DNA of 64,000 nt from Archilochus colubris (GCA_023079485.1 CM041115.1:41736305-41800304); one strand, 5' to 3'; positions 1 through 11,005 are shown, numbered from the stretch's first letter. Notes: generated by a model not told the origin, from the letters alone. Made by a program: numbers and translations.

Positions 1-1200
1 TCTGTGCCCAGCCTGTAGCGCTGCATGGGGTTGTTGTGGCCAAAGTGCAGGACCCGGCACTTGGTCTTGTTGAACCTCATCCCGTTGGAATCGGCCCAGC
101 TCTCCAGTCTGTCCAGGTCCCTTTGCAGAGCCCTCCTGCCTTCGAGTTGGTCCACACTTCCTCCCAGCTTGGTGTCATCTGCGATTTGCTGATGATGGAC
201 TCAATCCCTTCGTCTAAGTCATCGATAAAGATGTTAAACAGAACTGGGCCCAATACTGATCCCTGGGGGACACCACTAGTGACCGGCCGCCAACTGGATG
301 CAGCCCCGTTCACCACCACTCTCTGGGCCCGGCCCTCCAGCCAGTTCCTAATCCAGCACAGGGTGCTTCTGTCCAAGCTGTGGGCTGACAGCTTTTTCAG
401 GAGAATGCTATGGGGGACGGTGTCAAAGGCTTTGCTGAAATCCAGGTAAACCACATCCACTGCCTTCCCCTCATCCACCAGACGGGTCACCTGATCATAA
501 AAGGAGATCAGGTTGGTCAGGCAGGACCTGCCCTTCCTAAACCCGTGCTGGCTGGGTCTGATCCCTTGCCCATCCTGCAGGTGCTGTGTGATTGCACTGA
601 GGATGATCTGCTCCATAACCCTGCCAGGCACTGAGGTCAGGCTGACGGGCCTGTAGTTTCCCGGGTCCTCCTTCCGGCCCTTTTTGTGGATTGGCGTGAC
701 ATTCGCCAACTTCCAGTCGTCTGGGATGTCCCCCGTGAGCCAGGACTGTTGGTAGATGATAGAGAGAGGCTTGGCGAGCTCTTCTGCCAGCTCCCTCATC
801 ACTCTTGGGTGGATCCCATCCGGTCCCATAGACTTGTGGGGGTCCAAGCAGCTCAAGAGGTCACTGACTGTGTCCTTCAATATTACAGGGGGCTGTTTAG
901 ATTTTTATCACCTTCTATAGGCTCCAGAAGCCTGCTGTCAACAGGATAACCTGTCTTTCTGTTGAAAACTGAGGTAAAGAAGGTGTTAAATACCTCAGCC
1001 TTTTCCTCATCTTTGATAACTATATTCCCACCCATGTCCAGTACAGAATGAATGTTTTCCTTGCCTCTTCTTTTGCAATTGATATATCTGTAGAAGCATT
1101 TCTTATTGTCCTTCACAGAAGTAGCAAGATTCAGTTCATGTTGAAGACAGTGATAGTTTTCTCTGTCACTCGAACAAATGCATGCAGATTCTAAGTAAGA
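1..1200 (-). mobile_element. CR1 LINE, young copy, 5'-truncated, 3' end outside window
   Basis: A CR1 non-LTR retrotransposon lies on the minus strand. Read in that direction it gives the region between endonuclease and reverse transcriptase, then the reverse transcriptase (RT), then the start of the segment after the RT at the window edge. Motifs typical of avian CR1 ORF2 are present: [47 protein letters not shown] and [16 protein letters not shown]. The match fades near 1190-1200, where sequence becomes AT-rich, so the copy is 5'-truncated as most CR1s are. The protein is broken by at least two single-base frameshifts, near 885-900 and 184. It is close in sequence to the plus-strand copy at 5324-6586, so both are probably recent insertions of related subfamilies. 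Not expected to be functional. Confidence 0.95.
77..880 (-). pseudogene. CR1 reverse transcriptase fragment, frameshifted before the catalytic FADD
   Basis: This is the RT domain of CR1 ORF2, the enzyme that copies element RNA at a nicked chromosomal target. In order (residue numbers of this frame): [11 protein letters not shown] at about 15-25, NYRPVSLTS at about 75-83, FRKGRSC at 114-120, motif [10 protein letters not shown] at 145-153, and motif [11 protein letters not shown] at 203-212. The frame should then read a KFADDTKL catalytic motif, but after residue 232 (near position 184) it shifts and continues as unrelated residues. The sister copy at 5324-6586 has an extra T here and keeps FADD in frame, so this copy lost one base. 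The continuation in the correct frame can be followed to position 1. The frame opens at a TTG, which is not a true start. Confidence 0.92.
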
Positions 1201-1203
1201 CAT
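883..1203 (-). pseudogene. CR1 ORF2 fragment: segment between endonuclease and RT
   Basis: This open stretch of about 106 residues corresponds to the linker that precedes the RT in CR1 ORF2. Landmarks are NLATSVKDNKKCFYRYIN, a basic KRRGKEN stretch, and KDEEKAEVFNTFF, which resembles the family's DEEKAEVLNAFFASVF. It ends at a stop at 883-885. The next reading frame continues the same protein, so a one-base indel in the CCCCC run near 885-890 separates two pieces of one ORF. The upstream endonuclease is absent because of 5' truncation. The apparent start methionine is not a real start. Confidence 0.85.
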
Positions 1204-1204
1204 A

Positions 1205-3113
1205 ATTATAATTTTTAATTATTTGAAATGGATAATGTATTAACTAGTAAATTGAACACATGAATAATCTTAATCTGTTTAGGTAGATCCTTGATACCTA
1301 AGAGAAAGCATAATTCAGCAGCAAGTTGCTTTACATTTTCACGACTTCTCTGGCCTTCTTGGTGGTTTCTGTATTGTCTGGGAGAGGTTTTACACATACC
1401 TCTTCATACCCATTATGTTTGCATGAAAGAAATGTGTACATGTGTTTATATAATACGTGTCTCTATAATATGTTAGAAAAAGATATATTTATACCTTAAA
1501 TACACTCACAGAAAAACTAACTAAAACCCACTTTTTCTGGAACTTGGATTTATGATGGTCAAAATGAAATGCATTCTTTGCTTTGCATTAGCAAAGCCTA
1601 ATATGACCAAATATAAATTTATCTATTTTCTTTTTTGTACATAAATATGAAAAATTAGAAAAAGAAGGTATAACTGGTAGCTTAAAATACTGTATGTCTT
1701 TGAAGGGCCAAAAATAGAAAGCTCATTACTATGCTTGTGTAGGTTTAAAAGAATGAACATTCTTGATAATTATGGTACGTGATAAGATCTCTTGTGCCTA
1801 GCTTTTAAGGATGCTTTAGAGCTATGCACATCTTAGGGTTAATTTGGGGATGAGTAAATATCTCTACATAGCCGCAGTAAATCTAGATCTGATAAAAGGT
1901 TATCCCACCTGAAGTATTTAAACATTTCTAATAATGAGATGGATAACCTTTATGCATTGGCCAAATTACACAAATCTTCAGGCTAATGATAACTAGAGAA
2001 TTTAGGAATTATTTTTCCCAATAAGCTCTAGTACTTTACTTTCTACTCTTAATTTATATGTGTAATTTTATTTGGTGTTTTTTAACTGGCTTATATTTAT
2101 TTAAGCTATGACCTGTCTAATAGATGACTCATGCATTTGTTATAAATTATTATATTTAATACCAGTCCACAAAAAAATTGCTTCACTGCAGTTTTGTGCA
2201 GTTATTTAACAGAAAAGAGAGTGAGGTAAAGAGAATCTTTGAACTTGAAACAATAAATATAATTTAAATTGCAAAAAAGACACTAACTTAAGAATCCAGC
2301 TTAATATATTTTGGATACAGTAATTTGAGAAAGGACCCATAGGTGCCACCATAAGACAGTGGTCAAAGAAGAAGCAGTTGTAGATGATACTCTTGAGAGG
2401 TATTGAACACTTGAAATCAATACGCAAGTTCAGGGGTTAGGCAGAGGTTATGTAATGACCTATTTTAATCTAGTGAGTTGCATGCCACTGTTTTCTACAG
2501 TAAATTGCTGTTTCAGAATGGGAAAAAATAATACGATACTGCATGTGTAGTACTTGTTGATGAATTGAGTAAAAGAGCAGCTAGGTAGCTACTCTGTTGA
2601 TAGAGCTCATTGTGTTCAATGGTAAATACCCAATAAACATTAAGAAGAGTATCTGTTGAGTTGTCAATGATAACTGCTAAACAGACAGTTACTGTAGGAA
2701 GTAATGATGATGTTGGGACAGATCAGTAAGCACAGGTGATTAGTACTTTGTTCAGAAGGTTCCAAATTTGTGAATCCAAATAATAGATTTATACTGATGT
2801 CATGCTGTTTCTTAGATCTGTAATGCTATCTCAAATACCTAGTGAGAGGCCCACAATGCACATCAGCATAAAACCATGTCAGGAACAGTCTAGAGCTAAT
2901 GTATAGTATAGATTTATGCAGGATTTCTGATTTTTATTATGCTGTACATTTGAATTATAAAAGTACACAGCTGTGAGGGACTCTCTTTTATCACCAGTAC
3001 TTGTGAGGCTTGCCTTTATTTGCAAGAAAAGGCTGTGAGGTGCATTTTAGTACTTGCCTTTAATGTCTCAGAATGGCAATCTTCAGCACACTTCAGTTTT
3101 GTTCGTGATATAT
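1205..3113. other. AT-rich sequence, nothing recognised
   Basis: No protein-like frame, RNA gene or recognisable repeat was found. The longest open frames are under 75 codons, as chance predicts in DNA of this composition. Confidence 0.5.
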
Positions 3114-3433
3114 TGTCCTAGTTTGGGCCAGAATAAAACTAATTTTCTTGTATTTTTACTTTCAGCTAAGTCTTTTCTAAGTAGCTGTACTTGCTGAAAT
3201 TAACAGCAAGTTTCTCAGCCAGTGTCTGCTCCTATCACTGAAAACACTTGTATGTGTCTAGAGAATGATATGCAGAACCAAGGCCACTGCTCAGGTCTGA
3301 GGAACACCTTGTGGTCCAGAAAGAGAAACTAAGAGAAGGGGTCACACCTGCGACCCTCCTTTAAGGTAGAGCAGAAGACAGGTGACCAAAATTTTTCAAT
3401 TGGAGTGTTATATCCCATATGTGTTATACTTGG

Positions 3434-3440
3434 TATAAAT
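3434..3440 (+). promoter_or_regulatory. TATA-like box of the LTR
   Basis: TATAAAT inside the LTR, in GGTATAAATTCG. Placement upstream of AATAAA within a TG...CA element fits a retroviral U3 promoter. Whether it is still active cannot be read from sequence. Confidence 0.5.
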
Positions 3441-3663
3441 TCGAGGGATCACAAATGGAGGGTTGTCATCTATCAGGGAGATGAGGGGTATTAATGAAGA
3501 GCATCTGTCATTCATTTAATTGCCAGCCCAGCTTTAAACTGTGGCAAACATGCACTGAGCCTTTCAAGGTCTGTGGCACATATCAGTGGGAATTTGACAG
3601 TGAGTATGGCAAAACTATTGGGAAATAATGGCAGAATTGTACACTTGTCTTACTTTGCTGAGA

Positions 3664-3669
3664 AATAAA
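3664..3669 (+). terminator. Polyadenylation signal of the LTR
   Basis: AATAAA in GAAATAAAACTCAAATCC, followed by a T-rich stretch, near the end of the LTR. It is the expected R-region polyadenylation signal. Confidence 0.5.
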
Positions 3670-3735
3670 ACTCAAATCCTTATTTGTCTCATACTTCACC
3701 TCTTGGAAATATAGTGACATTTGACCTAACAAACA

Positions 3736-5323
3736 CTATGGATTAATTAATTAATTTAAACTATCAAGAAGTTTCCTTTCCAGTGACAAAATAATTAGGC
3801 CCTAAATCAATTGTTGTACTACTGTCACCGAAAATAGCTTTGTACAAGAGAAGAGTATTAATAAAAATAAAAACTCATTACACCAAAATCTGAAAAAAGA
3901 TCATGTAGGTAATGTAACTTAAATAGTTCAGATTTATATATGAAGTAGTTACTTCTTTTTGCAAGTAAATTTCTGTTTGTGAATACAAACTTTTTTTATG
4001 TAATAACACTATAGCTTTCTTTTTACTTTTCTGTCTTCTTTTCGCACAACAGGAATTATAACTCATTTGTTAAAACTTAGGTGATTAGCAGAATGTGTTT
4101 TCTCAGGTTCATAACTAACATATTACAATTTTTATTTTTCAGTCATGTAATTCTTACTCATAAAATATCTGTTAAGAAATGACACAGTTATAATTAAAAA
4201 ATTAAACATGAACATTGAAGAGAATTTCTTTGTTCCTAAACCTGCAATTCATACTACTTTCCTGTCAGTTCTTCACTAATTCATTAAATAAAACAGCTTA
4301 AATATATTTTTTTTAAATGCTTACATTGTAAAATGTAAATGTAAATGTAAAACATACGTCACTGCTACTCTTTCTTAAGTTACTTGAAAGTAGAGGAGTT
4401 TAAGATAGAAGTATATGGCAGTTATGAATGCCAACCTTTAGATACTGAAAAGCTGTAGGAGACAAAGTCAAACTGTGATCTTACAGATTTTGGTGGATTT
4501 TTTGGGCAATGCTGTCCCTGAATTTGTTCACTTCACAGGGACAGTGGTCATGTATGTAATGACCCATGACAGAATTTAAACCAAGTTTTTGAACAGTTTT
4601 GTGATCAGATCTTAAGAAGAAAATAAATTAAAAAAAAAAATCAGAAGTGGGAGTTCATTCAGTCTAACAGGACCTCATTGTACACAGCACATTCCTATCC
4701 CACCTGTCATCAGAGCTGATGCGACCTAAAGGGATTATATTTGCAGAAAGAATGCTGAGATATAAACTTTGAATGCCTCTTGAAGTCTTGAAGTGTTTGC
4801 TTGTCCTAGATTAAGTTTAAATGGCTCTAAGATTTCAGTTTTTCTTTAATCTACAGGTCTGCCTGACCTGTCCCATCTACCAGCTACTTATCATGATACC
4901 CCACAAAAATTACCACTTGGAAGAAGCTGAGCAGTTCTCTACCTTTGTATGGTATAAATAGTGATAACCAGTAGCCGTACATAACTTTCTGGGTTTTGTT
5001 ATGTCATCGGTTTGCATGTGGTCGGAGTGTTCTGGTTGCCTTCAGAGTTACAGGAAGAAAAAAAAGACTGCAGGCTCCAATTCTGAAAGTGTCAGTTTAG
5101 AAACTTTTGATTCATTGACTTGGCATGAAAACAGACCATTTCACTACCACTGTTGGTGGTAACGTCGAAATGTTTTCAGTAATGTGTCAGCTTCTACTGT
5201 ATAGATCAGAAATAAACATACTGTGATAATGCAGTGATACTGCTTCAAATATTTACTTAGATTAGATTTGTAATGTAGTTTTCTGTTTCTTAAATGTTAA
5301 AACCAAACAGCAACAACAAAACA
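3736..5323. other. AT-rich sequence, nothing recognised
   Basis: No coding or repeat signal was found beyond a short TGTAAA-type simple repeat near 4326-4352. The last 30 bases before 5324 are A/C-rich (AACAACAAAACAAACCCC) and form the left flank of the next CR1. Confidence 0.5.
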
Positions 5324-5938
5324 AACCCCAAACTCAGACCCAGCCAGCACGGTTTTAGGAAGGGCAGGTCATGCCTGACCAACCTGATCTCCTTTTATGA
5401 TCAGGTGACCCGACTGGTGGATGAGGGGAGGGCTGTGGCTGTGGTCTACCTAGACTTCAGCAAAGCCTTTGACACCGTCTCCCACAGCATCCTCCTGAAA
5501 AAACTGTCAGCCCGCAGCTTGGACAGGAGCACCCTGTGCTGGGTTAGGAACTGGCTGGAGGGCCGGGCCCAGAGAGTGGTGGTGAACGGGGCTGCATCCA
5601 GTTGGCGGCCGGTCACTAGTGGTGTCCCCCAGGGATCAGTGTTGGGCCCAGTTCTGTTCAACATCTTCATTGATGATTTAGATGAGGGGATTGAGTCCAT
5701 CATCAGCAAATTTGCAGACGACACTAAGCTGGGGGGGAGTGTTGATCAACCAGAAGGCAGGAGGGCTCTGCAGAGGGACCTGGACAGACTGGAGAGTTGG
5801 GCTGATTCCAACGGGATGAGGTTTAACACGGCCAAGTGCCGGGTCCTGCACTTTGGCTACAACAACCCCATGGGGAGCTCCAGGCTGGGCACAGAGTGGC
5901 AGAAAGGGACCTGGGAGTCTGGATTGCCAGGAAGCTGA
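5324..5938 (+). pseudogene. CR1 reverse transcriptase C-terminal half, catalytic motifs intact
   Basis: The open frame begins at 5294 in flanking sequence, but only the part from about 5330 is CR1. Counting residues of that frame: FRKGRSC at 21-27, motif [10 protein letters not shown] at 52-60, motif [11 protein letters not shown] at 110-119, and motif C FADD at 140-143. The acidic catalytic residues of motifs A and C are both present. The fingers region upstream, including NYRPVSL, is missing through 5' truncation, so no working enzyme can be made. After LGTEWQ the frame departs from the family and stops at 5938; the protein continues in another frame. Confidence 0.92.
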
Positions 5939-6573
5939 ACATGAGCCAGCAGTGTGCCCAGGTGGCCAAGAAGGCCAATGGCATCCTGGCCTGTATCCGG
6001 AACAGCATTGCCAGCAGGTCCAAGGAAGTGATTCTGCCCCTGTACTCAGCCCTCGTGAGGCCACACCTTGAGTACTGTGTCCAGTTCTGGGCCCCCCAGT
6101 TCAGGAAGGATATCGAGGTCCTGGAGCAGGTCCAAAGGAGGGCAACCAGGCTGGTGAAGGGACTCGAGCATAGACCCTACGAGGAGAGGCTGAGAGAACT
6201 GGGGTTGTTCAGCCTAAAGAAGAGGCGGCTCAGGGGAGACCTCATCGCTCTCTACAACTACCTGAAAGGAGGTAGCCAGGTGGGGGTTGGGCTCTTTTAC
6301 CAAACGACTTTCAACAAGACAAGAGGGCATGGACTTAAGTTGTGCCAGGGGAAGTTTAGGTTAGATATTAGAAAGAATTTCTTTACGGAAAGAGTGATCA
6401 AGCATTGGAATGCGCTGCCCAGGGAAGTAGTGGATTCTCCGTCCCTGGAGATATTTAAAAAGACTGGATGTGGCACTCAGTGCCATAGTCTAGCAACCGC
6501 AACGGTGGTTCAAGGGTTGGACTCGATGATCTCTGAGGTCCCTTCCAACCCAGCCAATTCTATGATTCTATGA
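5896..6573 (+). pseudogene. CR1 ORF2 C-terminal segment
   Basis: From AERDLGVW (about 5899) this frame matches the part of CR1 ORF2 after the [51 protein letters not shown] and [22 protein letters not shown]. The first 20 residues of the open frame (from 5836) are shadow translation of the upstream frame. A small indel around 5885-5896 accounts for the break. The residues after EIFKK are read from 3' UTR sequence, which by chance stays open to 6573. Confidence 0.9.
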
Positions 6574-6588
6574 TTCTATGATTCTAGC

Positions 6589-6676
6589 TTTTTTTTTGTT
6601 TTTGTTTTTGGTTTTTGGTTTTGTTTTTTTTTTTTTTTTTGTTTTTTTGTTTGTTTGTTTGTTTGTTTTTTTTCTT
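6589..6676 (+). repeat. T-rich and TTTG-rich simple repeat following CR1
   Basis: Nearly all T with scattered G, including five TTTG units near 6649-6666, starting three bases after the CR1 tail. It ends in TTTTTTTTCTTAACAG. A T/G-rich tract here mirrors the A/C-rich stretch on the other side of the CR1, as its rough complement. Confidence 0.85.
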
Positions 6677-9200
6677 AACAGAGAAATTGTGCGGACAAAG
6701 TAAGAATATAGTAAGCCCCAATCTGGCTGTTGTTGAATATGCATTTTCTCTGCAGTTTCTGTCCAAAAAGCATCTGTTTCATAGTACTAGGAGTATTACT
6801 AATATTTTGCTATTATTTATTGACTTTTGTTAGAAACTCTCAAAGCCAATAAAACTATGTTTTTTGAACATCTGTCAAATACAAACATAAAAGGTTCCTA
6901 ATTGAACAACTGAGAAAAATGGCACATACATGTAAGGACAGTTTCTTGAAGACAAGCTATCTCATATCTAGAACATAGAAATGTCTGTGTGGAATAGCTG
7001 ATTCTGTGAAAGAAAAAGGAATAGCAACTTGGCTCTTTTTCCCTTTTCCTTCCCCAGACCCACAAAACTACTGACTTGCCAATGAGAGTAAAAACTATTA
7101 CGAAGGGTGAAATAAGATGAGGTCATGTGAAAGACAGACCTTAAGTGAACTGAATAAGCAGGAATGGTATAGATGGGAGCATTACTACAGAAAATTTTCA
7201 AAATTCAACTGAGCTCTTGGGGAAGGCTGATCCCTGCAGACATGTATTTATTTTTTTTTAATCTTTAAAACTCGTTATTTTTGAAGGTGGCTGGCACCAG
7301 GCTAATTCTGCCTCCAAGAAGTCAGTACCATTACAGTCCTTGAAATGAGTGTGGATGAAAGCAGTTGTTATAATGATTACAATATTTAATATGGTTGAAA
7401 TATTTCTTTTCTGAATCTAATTTTCCATCTGGTTTTGCTCTTCAAAAGCTGCTTAATAACACATATGCAAAAACAATTAGTAAAATAAAGAATGAGAATG
7501 AAGAAGAAAACCTCAGGCACAGAAAATTGATTTTAAGCCTATTCTTCTTTATAGAACAAATAAAGGAATCCATCTACTTCATAGACATAAAAACCTATGA
7601 TTTTAAGAAAACCTCCTTGTGAATTGAAATAATGATAAGACTCGGTAAAATAAAGACTTTTTACCATGCAGAACTTACAGATGTGTTTAATTTGTTACTT
7701 GTCTCTACTTGTCATGGAGAGCATTTATATTACTACAGAAAACTTCAGGATGATGTGTTTGTGAGGAGACTGTATCGGCAAAAACTTTAATTAATGTAAT
7801 TGATAAAGTGGTCTTACGTTCAAAGATCTCAAATCTAAAGTATGAGTGTGATGTAAAATGCACAATCATCCATAGTTGGATCATGGATGATCCAATGGCT
7901 GAATAACAGATTTTGATGTTTGTTTTGTTTGTTTTTTTTTTCTTATGAACTGTTTTAGGAGTTGTGTTGTTTTTTGTTTTTTGTTTTTTTTTTTGCCCAC
8001 CAATCTCAAAGCAGCTGTGTTTTTTTGTACTTTGGTGAACCCTGTTGGTTCTTGATGGCTTTTAGTGTTCGTCACTGTGAAGTGGGCTAGAATATCTGCC
8101 AAGATCTTGTATATAAGTATTAGTTTGAAAGTGTAGTCAAAAGGCTTGTGAGTTTATTATTGGAGTTTTCTAAACAGTGATTTTCTGAGTCACTGTACAA
8201 TTTGATGGAATAAAAATTAACTTTGTATGCCTTGTTTGGATTTCTTTAAAGAGAAGTGAGTGCATGTGTGAACTACTGTATATTAACTTCTTAAACTGGT
8301 TACACAGAACTTTATGGTGTAGATCATGTTGATAAATGTAGCTAGAAAACTTGAATCCTGCTCTTCAGTGTATATTTTGATCTTAAAGTCTTTCCAAGTT
8401 GAATTTCTCTAATAAGTAATAATTGTGCTATTCCTAACAAGGAGTGATTTATTGAAAAGTATGCTGTAAGCCATCAAAAAAGAGTAAATTTCTGGAAAGA
8501 TAAGACAGATGGCATGATATATTTCAAGAGTCTTAATATAGTTATGGCAAGAACCTACAGGCTTTGCCCTTTACCAAAACAGAGCCTTGGAATTGAAGAA
8601 GTTCTGAAAATTAAAAAAAAAAAAAAGTCCTTCAGGAAGGTATGGGAGACTGCTCTCTTGGCATACAGACAGGAACATATGGGCTTAGATAAAGACCTCT
8701 AGATGCCCTCTGATGACTGATACAAGTAGCAGTGAAGATGTAACCTTACAAATAGACATAAGATATCATGCCAATGCTGATACTATAGAAGAAGCAGTAC
8801 AAACATCAGTATATCACTGGGATAAAATGGTATACACCTAAGAATTTCAGTATGGTGTTGGAACACCTTAATTTCTAACAAAGGCATGTAAACCTTCCTT
8901 GATATTTGAGAATTGTGAGACAGGAAGTGTGTTGTGAGTCTTCTGAAAGGTGTTCCATGAAAGACCTATGGGTCTCTGTGTCCTGACATCTCTACTGGGA
9001 AAAGAACTTAATGTTATTGTATACCTGAAAAGGAGTAAGATTGCTTAAAGAGAAGTCTCACTTGGATTTTGAGTGTTCTGAAGGACTCAGGAAATACAAA
9101 AATAAGTTGCTGTTGGCTATCTGGATTTCCAAGGACACTGTTAAAACGCTTTCAGTGTCCATGGACTAAAACAGAAGATCTGGTAGGGGTAACTGATTGA
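6677..9200. other. AT-rich sequence with short simple repeats
   Basis: No gene or interspersed repeat was recognised. It holds a T-rich stretch at about 7918-7996, a run of 14 A at about 8611-8626, and a short near-perfect palindrome at 7876-7895. Open frames are short and unlike any protein known to me. Confidence 0.5.
7876..7895. repeat. 20-base inverted repeat
   Basis: TTGGATCATGGATGATCCAA is a 9-base perfect inverted repeat around a GG centre. It is probably chance in sequence of this length, and no function is implied. Confidence 0.6.
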
Positions 9201-9660
9201 TAGAACCATAGCAGCATAAAATGGACTGGATTGGAAGGGACCTTACAGATCATCAATTCCAAACCTCCAGCATGGCCAGAGACACCTTCCACTAGACCAG
9301 GTTTCTAAAAGCCCCATCCAGTCTGGCCTTAAACACTTTCAGGAAAGAGCTATCCACAGATGCTGTGGATAACCTCTTCCAGTGTCTCTCCACCCTCACA
9401 GTAAAGAATTTCTTCCTAATGTCTAGTATAAACCTACCCTCTTACAGTTTAAAACCATTAATCCCTATGCCCTTATAAAAAAATCCCTCCCCAGCCTTGT
9501 GTAGGCCCCCTTCGGGTACTGGATGGCTCATATAAGGTCTCCCTAAAGCCTTCTCCAGGTTGAGTTAATGCCCAGTGGGGATTACGTTCCTCTTTTTCCA
9601 GTCAGTGGGAACTTCACAATAGCCCTGGAAGTCACTTCCCATGACTCCTCATCAGGCTGG
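9201..9660 (-). mobile_element. CR1 LINE 3' fragment, moderately decayed
   Basis: On the plus strand the block opens with a CR1 terminus in reverse (AGAACCATAGCAGCATAAAA, then GGATTGGAAGGGACCTTA) and continues through CCTTCCACTAGACCAGG, TCTGGCCTTAAACACTTTC and GTAAAGAATTTCTTCCTAATG. These are the reverse of the CR1 3' UTR and ORF2 end. The clear match stops near 9563. Sequence at about 9575-9660, TTTTTCCAGTCAGTGGGAAC onward, resembles an RT part of the same family and may be the same element after an internal deletion. That second part is tentative. Confidence 0.85.
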
Positions 9661-10119
9661 CAGATAGGCACCTCAGTGTATTTTAAGAATCGTTTACTAC
9701 AAGCATATGATATGCATTTTTGACATACCCATTGTTCATTTCTGCTATAGTTGCACCTGGTGGACATTGATGGCAGGGTGTCTATAGTTCTTAATGGTTC
9801 ATTTGTTAATGCTTAATATTTTGTTACTGGTCATAATAGTGGAGGATGGAAACAGTGGAAGAGACATGGTTTTGCAGGTTATCAGGGTCCAAAATGATGC
9901 ATTCTCAGTGTTGTTTGTTAGGGCAACATAATTCTGAAACCATCTGTGTTTCTCAGACTTGGCTTCTCTCATGCTACAGTAGTAGTAAGTAGTAGACAGT
10001 AGTAGTAAGTCATAAAGGGTAAGTTATTTCAGTGTGAGAAGCCTCCACAATAGCTATGCAGTCATCTCTTCTGATATCTTCCAAAATACTCATTCATAAA
10101 ACCACTTGAGTTGGGTCTG
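9661..10119. other. Unassigned sequence with an AGT-rich simple repeat
   Basis: No gene was recognised. A short AGTAGTAGTAAGTAGTAGAC repeat lies at about 9977-10009. Parts could be decayed repeat, but I could not place them. Confidence 0.4.
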
Positions 10120-11005
10120 TCTTGTGGGGTTTTCATAGTGGGGGAGGGTCCACAGGAGTGGCTCCAGAGAGAAGCTGCTGCTTGCCCAACTCCAAAATCC
10201 ATACCCATCTCTAGCCATGACTGGGCCTATCAGTGAGGATGGATGTACCTCTGCCATTACCATGTTTAAGAAGGGAAAATCAAAACTGATAGAAGACCCA
10301 CAGGGGAGAGGAGAGGGGGAGGTGAGAGCAATGCCTGAGCAGATGTACCAAGGTCAATGAGGAAGGAAAGGAAGAAGGTGCCAGGGCAGAGGTTCCCCTG
10401 CATCCCTTGGTGAGATGGCAGGATGGATGTGGATATGTATTTGCAGCCATAGAGAACCCTGCATCAGGGGACCCTGCTGTCCCTGAAGCAGGCTGTGACT
10501 GTATGGAAATCTGTGCTGGAGCAGTCTGTTCCTGTATGACTGCACCTTGTGGGAGTGGCTCATGTTGGAAGGGTTTGTGAAGGACTGTCTCCCATGAGGG
10601 GGACCCACACTGGAGAAGAGGAAGGCTGAGGAAGAGGAAGGAGAGGCACAAAACAAGGTGTGATAAACTGACCGCAACTTCTGTTCCCTGTTCTCCTGCT
10701 CCACTGAGGAGGAGGTGGTAGAAAAATCACGAGCAAGATAATTTGGGCCTGGGAAACGAAGGGTAAGGCATTTAAGATTTAGTTTTGTCTTCTTGTTTCC
10801 CTACTCTGAATTGATTGGTGAGAAATTAAATTGATTTTTTTCCATCAAGTTGTGTGTTTTTGCCAGTGGCAATACTTGGTGAATGTTCCCTTCCTGTCCT
10901 TCTCTCAGCCCATGAACTTTTAGTTGGATTTTTCTCCCCTTCTCACAACCTGGTGTGGGGAGAGAGAGAATATGTTTCTTTGTTGCTGGCTGCATCTAAA
11001 CTATG
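10120..11005 (+). mobile_element. Avian interspersed repeat, probably an ERV LTR
   Basis: A GC-richer block that reads like an abundant bird repeat usually classed as an LTR. Recognised stretches include GTTTAAGAAGGGAAAATCAA, a series of CTGGAGCAG-like units (CTGGAGCAGTCTGTTCCTG, CACACTGGAGAAGAGGAAG), GAAGGACTGTCTCCCATGAG, GTGATAAACTGACCGCAACTT, GAATTGATTGGTGAGAAATT, and CTTCTCTCAGCCCATGAACTT. The GAGAAATTAAATTGATTT segment sits where a polyadenylation region is expected, giving plus orientation. No retroviral genes adjoin it. Both ends are approximate and the family name was not checked. Frames across it, such as a 116-codon one on the minus strand, are incidental. Confidence 0.65.

Larger units (their letters stand above)
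3114..3735 (+). mobile_element. Avian endogenous retrovirus LTR, apparently solo
   Basis: The block starts TGTCCTAGTTTGGGCCAGA and ends near CCTAACAAACA, so it keeps the TG...CA ends of an LTR. By memory of consensus sequences it reads like a known class of avian LTR across its whole length. It carries a TATA-type box (TATAAAT, 3434-3440) and, about 230 bases further on, an AATAAA signal (3664-3669). That order and spacing fit a U3-R-U5 layout on the plus strand. No retroviral coding sequence lies on either side, so it is probably a solo LTR left by recombination. I could not find a convincing target-site duplication, and the right end is uncertain by a few bases. The exact family name is not given because it was not checked. 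Confidence 0.75.
5324..6586 (+). mobile_element. CR1 LINE, young copy, 5'-truncated with intact 3' end
   Basis: A plus-strand CR1 that enters inside the RT at [13 protein letters not shown] and runs through the rest of ORF2 and the 3' UTR. It ends in the CR1 hallmark tail, four copies of a TATGATTC-type octamer, at about 6558-6586. CR1 elements end this way and carry no poly-A tail, so the 3' terminus is complete. RT motifs A, B and C are present and in frame. One frameshift near 5885-5896 splits the protein. The copy resembles the minus-strand copy at 1-1200 over their shared RT part, with scattered substitutions. Low decay indicates a recent insertion. Confidence 0.96.

Noticed and set aside
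1..1203. Possible host gene encoding a reverse-transcriptase-like protein
   Set aside because: Every motif fits CR1 ORF2, and the copy is truncated and frameshifted like ordinary LINE copies.
6640..6680. Long T tract ending in TTAACAG, like a splice acceptor
   Set aside because: It looks like a good acceptor but no coding or conserved exon follows, and the tract is explained as a simple repeat.
9977..10009. Short regular AGT repeats, considered as a CRISPR-like array
   Set aside because: It is a trinucleotide microsatellite without spacers, in vertebrate-type DNA.
10280..10704. Overlapping 116- and 123-codon minus-strand frames, Ser/Pro/His-rich
   Set aside because: They fall inside the LTR-like repeat in antisense and reflect its higher GC content.
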